A DNA stretch of 64,000 nt from contig OZ244957.1 in assembly GCA_965222535.1 (NCBI GenBank), positions 1,736,001-1,800,000 on the forward strand. Direction: 5' to 3'. Within the stretch, counting starts at the first letter, position 1; every line of letters begins with the position of its first letter. Positions 49,415-57,367 of this stretch are shown in pieces. Below the pieces are notes generated by a model. The model made no database searches. It was not told the origin of the DNA and was given only the letters and a program-made list of their open reading frames with translations. Made by a program: the position numbers and the translations under genes. Source of the stretch: G965222535 sp965222535 (lineage in GTDB: Bacteria > Pseudomonadota > Gammaproteobacteria > HK1).

Positions 49415-51496
49415 TTAGGCGCTCTCCTGAACCTTGACCAGTTCGAGGCAGCCGGTGGTGTTCACGGTGAGATCAAAACCGCGATTTAAAATGGTGGTGG
49501 TCTGCTCTTCAGTGATCGCAGCCGGTCCTGACAACTGTGTCCCGGGCGGCAAATCAGCGCGACGATATACCGCTACCTTGGTTGCCTCCAGCTGATCCAG
49601 AGCGAAAATCCAACGCTCGTCAACGATCGCCGGCGGCCCCGCTTTGGCGACTGGCTCAACAGGCTGCAGAAGTGTTTCGTGGGGCTTTGTCAAGGTCAAT
49701 GAAAAGGTCAGTATTTCAACCGCCATGGCAGGGATAGTACGCCCGAAATGGTTGCGGTAAGCACTATCAAAAGCTTCTTTCAGGCGGTTAGCATCGGCGT
49801 CAACCAATGCACGCTGAGGTAGTTCGACGTCGATTTCGTGGCCCTGCCCGACATAGCGCATATAGGCCGTGCGTTGCTCTTCTAGGTACCCGTCATCAAC
49901 GATGGATTGCAGCGCTTCGGCGCGCATTCCAGTAAACAGAGAATTGATATCCGAAGCATCGAAATGCTGTAGATTGCAATAATGGCTGCGTACTATCTCA
50001 AACCGAAGCGGCGCTCGCAAGAACCCGATTGCTGACCCGACACCAGCACCGACCGGGACAATGATGCGCCGCATTCCCAGCTTTTCGGCGACGCGACAAG
50101 CATGCAACGGTGCCGCGCCGCCGAAAGCAATCAATACTCGCTCGGACAGGTCCTTGCCGCGCTCTACCGCGTGTACCCGCGCCGCATTGGCCATGTTATC
50201 GTCAACCAGCTCGCTGATCGCAAATGCTATCAGTGCCGGCGTCATGTTCAGCGTTTCCCCCAGCGCAGACGTTAATGCTGCGCTGGCGTGTGCGGGCACC
50301 AACTCGACCTCACCACCGGCGAACCCATGCGGACAAAGCCGACCGAGCACGACATCGGCATCGGTTACCGTGGGCTCTGTCCCGCCGCGGTTATAACACG
50401 CCGGCCCGGGGGTTGAGCCGGCGCTTTGCGGCCCTGTCTGTAAGCGGTGCATTGCATCTACGTGGGCGATTGAGCCACCGCCAGCGCCAATCTCGATCAT
50501 GTCGATCACTGGGATGCGCAACGGCAGGCCGCTGCCTTTTATGAAACGGTACTGGCGATCAACCTCGAAACTGCGCGAAGTTTGTGCCTTGCCATCATCA
50601 ATGATGCAGATTTTGGCAGTCGTGCCGCCCATATCGTAGGATAGCGCCTGATCAATGCCGCACTCGGCGGCGATGCAACTGGCAAGCACCGCTCCCCCTG
50701 CCGGGCCCGACTCTATCAAACGGATCGGAAAGCGGATCGCCGTATCGATCGTCGTCAAGCCACCACCAGACATCATCATGTACAGCGGGCAAAGAAAACC
50801 GCGAGCGTTTAATGCCTCCTGCAATTGCAGCAGATAGCCGGCCATCTGGGGCTGTACGTAAGCGTTCGCACAGGTAGTGCTGAGGCGCTCGTATTCGCGC
50901 ACTTCAGGGCATACTTCGCTGGACAGGCTGAGCCACAATTGGGGCATCTGATCGCGTAAAATGTGCGCCACGCGCCGCTCGTGTTGCGCATTGGCGTAGC
51001 TGTGGATCAAGCCGATTGCAACGCTTTCGACAGCATGTTGTTGTAACCACGGGATCAAGCACCGCACGCTGTCTTCTTGGAGCGGCGATAGCACTACCCC
51101 GCGCGCGCTGACACGCTCGGTTACCGCTAACCGCAAATAGCGCGGCACTAAGGGTTGTGGTTTATTGATAAATATATCGTACTGCTCAAAACGGTGCTCA
51201 TAACCCATCTCCACCGCATCGCGGAAGCCGTCGGTGGTGAGCAGCGCGGTGCGGGCACCTTTGCGCTCAATGACGGTATTAGTGACAAACGTGGTACCGT
51301 GGATGAGGGTGTCAATACCGCTGACCTCAATGCCGCTTTTGGCGAGCACCTGCTCTATACCGTGCAGGACCGCCGCTGCCGAGTCATAGCGGGTCAATAC
51401 CTTTGCGGTATAAATGCGATCATTGGCTTCCAAGGCGACATCAGTAAAGGTGCCGCCGATATCAATCGCCAGCCTAGCTGGGGGTGATCGCATCAT
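49415..51496 (-). CDS. Hydantoinase A / 5-oxoprolinase alpha-type subunit
   Basis: The 693-residue product is a HyuA-family ATPase of the ASKHA fold. The N-terminal phosphate-binding block 'LAIDIGGTFTDVALE' (residues ~8-22), 'LIHGTTFVTNTVIERKGA', the second glycine-rich block 'SYDMGGTTAKICII' near 300 and 'GAGGGSIAHVD' near 345 are diagnostic. It couples ATP hydrolysis to activation of a lactam substrate that HyuB then opens. Either of the two adjacent ATG codons at 51496 and 51493 may initiate. It is the first gene of the minus-strand run that includes hyuB, an EamA transporter and uvrA; its promoter should lie in 51497-51630, next to an R1 hairpin. Confidence 0.9.
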   Translation of the reverse strand: MMRSPPARLAIDIGGTFTDVALEANDRIYTAKVLTRYDSAAAVLHGIEQVLAKSGIEVSGIDTLIHGTTFVTNTVIERKGARTALLTTDGFRDAVEMGYEHRFEQYDIFINKPQPLVPRYLRLAVTERVSARGVVLSPLQEDSVRCLIPWLQQHAVESVAIGLIHSYANAQHERRVAHILRDQMPQLWLSLSSEVCPEVREYERLSTTCANAYVQPQMAGYLLQLQEALNARGFLCPLYMMMSGGGLTTIDTAIRFPIRLIESGPAGGAVLASCIAAECGIDQALSYDMGGTTAKICIIDDGKAQTSRSFEVDRQYRFIKGSGLPLRIPVIDMIEIGAGGGSIAHVDAMHRLQTGPQSAGSTPGPACYNRGGTEPTVTDADVVLGRLCPHGFAGGEVELVPAHASAALTSALGETLNMTPALIAFAISELVDDNMANAARVHAVERGKDLSERVLIAFGGAAPLHACRVAEKLGMRRIIVPVGAGVGSAIGFLRAPLRFEIVRSHYCNLQHFDASDINSLFTGMRAEALQSIVDDGYLEEQRTAYMRYVGQGHEIDVELPQRALVDADANRLKEAFDSAYRNHFGRTIPAMAVEILTFSLTLTKPHETLLQPVEPVAKAGPPAIVDERWIFALDQLEATKVAVYRRADLPPGTQLSGPAAITEEQTTTILNRGFDLTVNTTGCLELVKVQESA

Positions 51497-51628
51497 GGCT
51501 TGTTGGAGATCCGATAGGTGGGTAGTTGCAGAGAATGCGCAGCATCATAGCATGGGTGAGGTGGCCCCATGCGCACGATGGGTGTTGGCACGACCCAGTG
51601 TGGCAGATTTGCGGTCCGTCGATTATGT

Positions 51629-51772
51629 ATGGGCATCTCGGAAAACCAGCTTCGCTAGTTTTCCGAGATGCCATGCGGGGCTTATCTATTGTGTGAAGGA
51701 TTATAAATCAATGACTTACGTTACTGGTGGGGATGTCTTTTCCCCTACCCCCCCAGTTTTCCGATGCCCCTG
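51629..51772 (+). repeat. R1 repeat between hyuA and the YbaK-family gene
   Basis: Hairpin 1 has a perfect 14-bp stem GGCATCTCGGAAAA / TTTTCCGAGATGCC. Compared with the 18674 copy (GGCACCTCGAAAA / TTTTCGAGGTGCC) both arms differ in a matching way. The core reads 'TTATAAATCAATGACTTACG' and the end 'CAGTTTTCCGATGCCCC'. Confidence 0.85.
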
Positions 51773-51894
51773 TACAGCAATGCCAAAAAACACGCGGGCT
51801 TTGTCCAGTCAGCAGAATGCATGCTGCTGATCACTGCTTCTGACACGCATCAGAAAATAGCCTCTCCCTCTTGAAATCCAGGTTCCTATTTGTT

Positions 51895-52365
51895 ATGGCC
51901 TCCTTAACCGAAACACGCTTAAAATCAACCTTGCAGGTTCTTGGCCTTGAAGTCCCGGTCGTTACGTTTACTGAGCTGACGCATACTGCTGAGGCGGCGG
52001 CGGCGGCGCTTGATTGTCCAGTGGCAGCGATTGCAAAATCGCTTATCCTGCATGCCCGCCGCAGCGATCAGGCATTGCTGGCGATTATGAGCGGGGGGAA
52101 TCGGATTGACACGGAGAAACTATCCCGCTTAGCAGGAGAAAAAGTAAGACTCGCCAATGCCGATTTCGTGCGTCAACGCACCGGTTACGTGATTGGCGGG
52201 GTGCCACCGATTCATAGCGGACCGATACTGACTTTTATCGACGATGATCTATTCTTTATGGGGCAGATATGGGCATCTGCGGGCAGCGCGTGCAGTGTAT
52301 TTGCAACGACCGCGCAACAACTGCTTGAAGTAACCAATGGTCAGCGCGCTAAGATAAAAGCGTAG
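51895..52365 (+). CDS. YbaK/EbsC-family aminoacyl-tRNA deacylase
   Basis: The 156-residue product has the YbaK/ProX editing-domain fold, which hydrolyses mischarged tRNAs such as Cys-tRNA(Pro) or Ala-tRNA(Pro). 'LDCPVAAIAKSLILHA' carries the conserved lysine, and 'GGNRIDTEKLSRLAGEKVRLAN', in two parts, and 'GYVIGGVPPIH' match the family. The ATG at 51895 (MASLTETRLKS) fits relatives better than the upstream ATG at 51871. It stands alone on the plus strand between R1-containing gaps. Which mischarged tRNA it clears cannot be read from the sequence. Confidence 0.88.
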   Translation: MASLTETRLKSTLQVLGLEVPVVTFTELTHTAEAAAAALDCPVAAIAKSLILHARRSDQALLAIMSGGNRIDTEKLSRLAGEKVRLANADFVRQRTGYVIGGVPPIHSGPILTFIDDDLFFMGQIWASAGSACSVFATTAQQLLEVTNGQRAKIKA

Positions 52366-52424
52366 CATCAAACAGAGCAGAATGCACGGCCTCGGGTAAA
52401 ATCAAAGCCTTGCTGGGGATAGGG

Positions 52425-52585
52425 GTTTGAGGGAAGTGACATGCTTACCAGTAACGTAAGACGTTGATTTATAAACACTAAATAAATATCAAAACCCGTT
52501 GTTATCAAACAAAACCCTCCACAGTAACCAAGCTGTGCTTGGCTATTGGGATTAAAGAAATTAAAGATTCTAGAGCGTTAGGTGT
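52425..52585. repeat. R1 repeat, degenerate copy in a 590-bp gap
   Basis: 'CCAGTAACGTAAG..TTGATTTATAA' is the R1 core in reverse. A degenerate hairpin 2 follows near 52519-52552 (AACCAAGC TGT GCTTGGCTATT), then 'ATTAAAGATTCTAGAG'. Beyond it, 52700-52800 is related to 41480-41590 in inverted orientation. No gene is supported in 52366-52952. Confidence 0.65.
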
Positions 52586-52952
52586 AGTAGCTATGCTAGG
52601 GTGTTACAGCCGCAGCGTATGGGTGCACCTCCTCTCTCGCCCTTGTCCTGATGCGGCGGAAGCGTTATTGCATTGTAGCGTATAGCCATGTAATATTTGC
52701 CTTGGTCATGCGAGCCGCCTGTGACAACATAAGGTGCTCGGGTTGCTTGCGGCGGGTGGGGTCAAAAATAGGTCAAAGGGCCTGAAAAAGACCATTGACT
52801 GGCTCAAAACAAAAACACCCACCTCAACCAACCGATTCCTCAGGCATTCAAAGAATGCATCGGATTAAATGGTTTGCCTGACGATTTTACATCGGTTGCC
52901 TCTTTTTCTGGGGGTACCCCATGGTGTTTTTATTGATCTCTGAGATCCTTCT

Positions 52953-54110
52953 ATGGCTAGACAGCGCAAAAGCAAGAAAACGACTGCGGAAAGTATTGCA
53001 GCTGATCTCAACACAGCACAACAACTCATTCGGAAAGGGGCGTCCCTGCTGCAAAGGGAGCACTTCGAAAGAGCCCTTGAGACCTACATGAAAGTCGAGA
53101 ATCAGTTTGGCGCACGACAAGAGGAGGTGTTGGCTGAGCAGGTCGCGCTGGCTCTGCTTAAGAGCAGCGTGATCGTTGGGGTGTTATCGGAAGCGGATGA
53201 TGCGATTGGCATTTGTGATGCTGTCATTGAACGCTATGAAACCAAAGATAGCTTAGCGCTGCAAGTTCAAGTGGCCAAGGCTAAACTGATTCAGTGCCCG
53301 TTCTTGGATAACAATGAAGAGGCAGATGAAGCCATCGGCAACTGCGACTGGATCATTGAACGCTACTATCATAGTGAGGAATTGAAACTGCTTGAATGTG
53401 TCGCACAAGCAATCCTCACCAAAGCCAACTCGCTGAAGAACGCTGAAGAACCACTGGAAGAGCAACTCGAATTATTTGACCAACTGCTGGATCGGTTTCG
53501 CATTGGTCAATCATCCGTTATCGATGATCAAATCAGCACTGCCTTAGGGAATAAGGGAGCGCTGCTCGGGCTGGTCATGGAACGCGAAGAAGAAGCCATA
53601 TTCCTCTATGACAGATTAATTGAGCTATTTGATGTTGAACAATCCACCGTGGTTGCCTTGCAAATCATCAAAGCTTTGGTCAACAAAGCCGTAATATTTA
53701 GCTTGCTGGATCGCTTTGAGGAAGCCCGTGGGGTATGCGATAGTGTTGTGACGCAATTTGAATTCTATCCAGAGCCCTATGCCAGCGAACTATTGCCGGC
53801 GCAGCAGATTCTTGATATCTGCGATGGCGATGATGCGACATTAAGCCGTATCATCGGGCTGCGCGTGCGCGCGCGCACCTGTTTTGCCAACGGCGATGAA
53901 GAAGCCGGCGTACGCACTATGGAAGAGTTGTTAGGGATTCTGCCAAGATTCGGTTCGGTGAACAAACCGCTGCTCGATACGCTGGCGTTTATTGCGTACC
54001 GTTCCGGCCCAATGCGGTTGCTGGCTCTGATCGAAGCCTCTCCATCGGTGGATATGTTGCAGCCAATGGTCGATTCCATCCAAACCGAGATAGCCAGCGG
54101 CAATCTTTAA
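52953..54110 (+). CDS. TPR-like helical repeat protein
   Basis: The 385-residue product begins with a basic segment (MARQRKSKKTTAE) and consists of helical repeats of about 45-50 residues with tetratricopeptide character: 'ALETYMKVENQFG', 'AIGICDAVIERYE', 'AIGNCDWIIERYY', 'QLELFDQLLDRF', 'AIFLYDRLIELF' and 'ARGVCDSVVTQFE' occupy equivalent places. Each is followed by a helix 'Q.A.AL..K..LLG.L'. This arrangement suggests a protein-binding solenoid. No signal peptide or membrane segment is visible. The ATG at 52953 follows 'GAGATCCTTCT', without a clear ribosome site. No assigned function; neighbours give no clue. Confidence 0.75.
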   Translation: MARQRKSKKTTAESIAADLNTAQQLIRKGASLLQREHFERALETYMKVENQFGARQEEVLAEQVALALLKSSVIVGVLSEADDAIGICDAVIERYETKDSLALQVQVAKAKLIQCPFLDNNEEADEAIGNCDWIIERYYHSEELKLLECVAQAILTKANSLKNAEEPLEEQLELFDQLLDRFRIGQSSVIDDQISTALGNKGALLGLVMEREEEAIFLYDRLIELFDVEQSTVVALQIIKALVNKAVIFSLLDRFEEARGVCDSVVTQFEFYPEPYASELLPAQQILDICDGDDATLSRIIGLRVRARTCFANGDEEAGVRTMEELLGILPRFGSVNKPLLDTLAFIAYRSGPMRLLALIEASPSVDMLQPMVDSIQTEIASGNL

Positions 54111-54635
54111 GGAAACGCCGCTATCCGGCGCATGACCGCGGGGCGGCGATCGCCTTCGGACGGTACAACCCGCCCCACCCAACGCAAGCAACACCATTGG
54201 TTGAAGATTCAGGACTTCAAAGCGATGTAACGCCGGGCTACCTGCGGTGGTCTTGTAGTTGCACCCAATGGGTGCCGGCGGGTCTTTGTTTAGCACCGTG
54301 GTTACTGACTCACGCTTGGCGTGTGCCGAACCTCGCTTTGCGGCGCAAACGATCGAGGAGGGGCACGATCACGTAAGCCAATGATTTATAATTCTTCCCC
54401 CAATAGACAAGCCCCGCAGGACAGCTCGAAAAGCTGGCGAAGCTGGTTTCTCGAGGTACCCATCTGTAGCGCAACCCGCCAAATCCGATAGTCTCATGCG
54501 GCGCATCGTTCCATCACCGCTGCACTCAACGTACCGCCTTGCGCTTCCGCCGCCTGCTGGTTCCTTAGCACTGCCAGCGATGGGCAGCAGAGCCGCGCTT
54601 ACAGCGGCGCGTCCGGCAATGCAGATGTTGGTTTA
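54111..54635. other. Gene-free gap with inverted R1 copy
   Basis: The stretch 54360-54470 is R1 read on the minus strand: core 'CACGTAAGCCAATGATTTAT' and 'CTTCCCCCAATAGACAAGCC', then hairpin 1 (GCTCGAAAAGCTGGCGAAGC ... TTTCTCGAGGTACC). The flanks 54111-54359 and 54471-54635 show no recognisable gene. Confidence 0.6.
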
Positions 54636-54648
54636 AGGAGCGAGCGCC

Positions 54649-56088
54649 TTGTACCAAGCCACACAGCCGTTGTCTTCACCTCCCAGCGCCAGCAAGCACC
54701 CGTGGCAGCCTTTGTTTGCCGGATTGCGAAAGCTGATGGGCGATCAGTTGTCGCAAAGGGATGCGCTGCGCGAGCAACACGCGCACGGCGAATCCTACCA
54801 TGCGGGATCCCTGCCGGATGCGGTCGCGTTTGCGCGCAGCACCGATGAGGTGGTGCAGATCATAAAGGCCTGCGTTGCGCATCGCTGCCCGATGGTTGCG
54901 TTTGGCAGCGGGACTTCGTTAGAAGGCCATGTGAATGCGCTGCACGGCGGATTGAGCATCGATATGACGGCGATGAACCAAGTGTTGCAGGTCAATAGCG
55001 AGGATCTGGATTGTCGTGTGCAGGCCGGAGTAACGCACCGGCAGTTGAATGCCTATCTGCGCGACAGCGGTTTATTTTTCCCCGTCGATCCAGGTGCCGA
55101 TGCGACGCTGGGAGGGATGGCGGCGACGCGCGCCTCGGGTACTAACGCCGTACGCTACGGTACGATGCGCGAAAATGTTCTCGGCCTGACGGCGGTAATG
55201 GCTAGCGGCAGTATCGTTTGCTGCGGCGGGAGGGCGCGCAAATCAGCCGCTGGCTATGACCTGACGCGGTTGCTGGTCGGTTCAGAGGGTACGCTTGGGA
55301 TCATTACCGAAGTGCAACTGCGCTTATACCCAATTCCAGAATCGATTACCGCCGCCGTGGGTGCATTCGATACTTTGGAAGGGGCTGTCAATGCGGTGAT
55401 CATGACGATCCAGTGCGCTATCCCGATCGCTCGCATTGAGCTACTGGACGAAGTCCAGATGCGAGCGGTGAACCGCTACGCAAAACTGGATTACGCTGAA
55501 AAGCCAACGCTGTTTTTTGAGTTCCATGGCGCTGCTGCTGCGGTGCACGAGCAAGTCGAGACGGTTAAAGATATCGCCGCTGAGTGCGGCGGGGGTGCTT
55601 TTCGCTGGGCGACGGCGGCTGAGGATCGCAACCGCCTGTGGCACGCACGGCATAATGCGTACTACGCCGCGCTGGCGTTGCGCTCTGGGTGTAAGGGGTG
55701 GGCTACCGATGTTTGCGTGCCGATTTCGCGCCTAGCGGAATGTATCATCGCAACCCGCAAAGATGTGGACGACTCTGGCTTGGTGGCACCGATCGTGGGG
55801 CATGTGGGCGATGGCAACTTCCACGTGTCGTTCATCATCGATCCAAGCGCCAAGGACGAATTGCAGCGTGCGCATGCCGTCAATGAGCGCATGATTGCCA
55901 GAGCGCTTGCTATGGGCGGCACTTGCAGCGGTGAGCACGGGATCGGTTGTGGCAAGATTACGCACCTTCCTGAAGAGCATGGGGTGCCGGCGATGATGGT
56001 TATGCAGCACATAAAGCAGACCTTAGATCCGTTGAACCTGATGAATCCCGGCAAAATTTTTACAGCACCGCCATGCGCTACAGGCTGA
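54649..56088 (+). CDS. FAD-linked D-lactate dehydrogenase / glycolate oxidase GlcD family protein
   Basis: The 479-residue flavoprotein has an N-terminal PCMH-type FAD-binding domain ('VAFGSGTSLEGHV' near residue 87, 'PVDPGADATLGGMAATRASG' near 147, 'LLVGSEGTLGIITEVQLRLYP' near 206, in parts) and a C-terminal FAD-oxidase domain ending 'CSGEHGIGCGK' and 'DPLNLMNPGKIF'. This set is closest to cytochrome-type D-lactate dehydrogenases (LDHD), which oxidise D-lactate to pyruvate and pass electrons to the respiratory chain; glycolate is an alternative substrate. No iron-sulfur partner gene (glcE/glcF) lies nearby, favouring the single-subunit type. Start is TTG 54649 with AAGGAG at 54636-54641. Confidence 0.9.
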   Translation: MYQATQPLSSPPSASKHPWQPLFAGLRKLMGDQLSQRDALREQHAHGESYHAGSLPDAVAFARSTDEVVQIIKACVAHRCPMVAFGSGTSLEGHVNALHGGLSIDMTAMNQVLQVNSEDLDCRVQAGVTHRQLNAYLRDSGLFFPVDPGADATLGGMAATRASGTNAVRYGTMRENVLGLTAVMASGSIVCCGGRARKSAAGYDLTRLLVGSEGTLGIITEVQLRLYPIPESITAAVGAFDTLEGAVNAVIMTIQCAIPIARIELLDEVQMRAVNRYAKLDYAEKPTLFFEFHGAAAAVHEQVETVKDIAAECGGGAFRWATAAEDRNRLWHARHNAYYAALALRSGCKGWATDVCVPISRLAECIIATRKDVDDSGLVAPIVGHVGDGNFHVSFIIDPSAKDELQRAHAVNERMIARALAMGGTCSGEHGIGCGKITHLPEEHGVPAMMVMQHIKQTLDPLNLMNPGKIFTAPPCATG

Positions 56089-56340
56089 ATGCGCTACGCC
56101 AAGCTGACACGCTCAGTGCGTCTTGGGGTAAGCTGCGTGAGGTCATGGCACTCCTCTTGCCGGTGGATTAGAGAAAACCGTAGAGCATCCCGCAGTTCAC
56201 CTTACTGACCAACCCTTCAAGAGCTGCGCTTACAACTTGAATCCAAGTTAGGTTAATAACTTTCTCGCTTGGAAGAAAGGTCAGCTACGAACCGGTATGC
56301 AACATAGCGGTACTGAACAATTGCGGCGGCTGGCGGCAAC

Positions 56341-56652
56341 ACCATTCGGTGCAGCGACTATGCCACGTATGGAACGCTCGAATTATCCGCCACTGCATTG
56401 GAAGCGTTAGAGGCGCGCAACTGTTGTTTGCGGGCTAACCATGGCGTTATCGCTACGGGGGCGAATTTAAAGAAGGCGCTATGGTTGGCTAAGAAAGTGG
56501 AGGTACTTGCTCAGCAGTATGTTTTTCCCAGACTCTTAGGTGGGCCAGAAATTTTATCTGCCGCCGAAATCAATCGCGTCATTACTAAATTTAAAGATTA
56601 CGGCATTAAATCCCGAATCGGAGGCATCGAAAAACCGCTTTGCCAACTTTCA
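56341..56652 (+). pseudogene. Class II aldolase (fuculose-phosphate aldolase type), 3' remnant
   Basis: The frame reads 'TIRCSDYATYGTLELSATAL', then 'LRANHGVIATGANLKKALWL' and 'VEVLAQQYVFPRLLGGPEIL', the C-terminal third of L-fuculose-phosphate-type class II aldolases (the zinc-ligand region is 'ANHG'). The N-terminal two thirds are missing; 56089-56340 contains no matching sequence. The 3' end runs into a degenerate R1 hairpin at about 56612-56652 (GGCATCGAAAAACC ... TTTCAAGGCACC) and the frame then continues as antisense of darP. A non-functional relic. Confidence 0.75.
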
Positions 56653-56694
56653 AGGCACCCTATAGCCGCTGACGCGGTGGCGCGGCAGCGGCTG

Positions 56695-57228
56695 CTAATC
56701 GGCGGCAAGGGTACGCACAAAGCGGTACAGCAGGCGCGCTGCTTTGACTGGATGCGCGGCGCGTCTGGCGTTGCGCGTCAATTGATACAGTTGGCTGCGA
56801 TCAACCTCGGGGTGGTCGGCGATCAACGCAGCGATCGCTGTATCGCCGTGCTCGATCAGTTGCGCGCACCAGTGTTCGGTGCGTTTGTGAACCGCTGCTT
56901 GCGCTGCCCCGCTGCCGTGGAGGTGTTCAAGCGAGGCATTGACAGTGCTCACGTCGATTTTGCGCAGCAATCCTGCGATATGCCGGATGTGGCGTCGGTA
57001 AGCGCTTTTTTGCATCGTTGCCGCCGCCGCTATGGCAAGCACTAGGGGCTCCGGCAGGGGCAGTAAATGGCGCTGCTTGGGTGGTGCCTGAACCAATGTT
57101 TCAGCCAATTTCTGCAATGCGGTGGCATCGCGTTTGCGTTGGCTTTTTGAAGGGCGCTGCGCGGGTTCGGCTGCCGAGGTCGGTATCGGTGGTGGCGGCG
57201 TCAAAGGATGCTGTGGCAGATCAGGCAT
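56695..57228 (-). CDS. darP: Ribosome-associated protein DarP (YjgA/DUF615)
   Basis: The 177-residue product matches DarP (formerly YjgA), which binds the large ribosomal subunit and assists late 50S maturation. 'RPSKSQRKRDATALQKLAE' near residue 27 is the family hallmark, followed by 'LPEPLVLAI', 'YRRHIRHIAGLLRKID' and a C-terminal 'LIADHPEVDRSQLYQLTRNA'. The N-terminal ~25 residues are proline-rich (PLTPPPPIPTSAA). Length is normal. It faces pepN across a 139-bp region holding an R1 core, and is convergent with the aldolase relic. Confidence 0.93.
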   Translation of the reverse strand: MPDLPQHPLTPPPPIPTSAAEPAQRPSKSQRKRDATALQKLAETLVQAPPKQRHLLPLPEPLVLAIAAAATMQKSAYRRHIRHIAGLLRKIDVSTVNASLEHLHGSGAAQAAVHKRTEHWCAQLIEHGDTAIAALIADHPEVDRSQLYQLTRNARRAAHPVKAARLLYRFVRTLAAD

Positions 57229-57244
57229 AGCTCATTTTCCTACG

Positions 57245-57335
57245 TGGTGTTTTATTTGGGAATGATTATAAATCCGACGGTTATAGTCAACATGGGCTTT
57301 TGCCCCATCCCCCAATCGATAAGCCCCAGATCATA
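57245..57335 (+). repeat. R1 core fragment between darP and pepN
   Basis: 'TTTGGGAATGATTATAAATC', 'GTTATAGTCAACATGGGC' and 'CCATCCCCCAATCGATAAGC' correspond to the R1 core and its inverted ends. Hairpins are missing. Divergent promoters of darP and pepN, if present, must overlap it. Confidence 0.65.
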
Positions 57336-57367
57336 AAGCGGCGGCTACGCGCCGCCAAATCTCGCAA

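Noticed and set aside
52807..52950. Small frame upstream of the TPR gene ('NQPIPQAFKECIGLNGLPDD')
   Set aside because: Reads like coding sequence but has no start, ends before the TPR gene and matches nothing I recognise.
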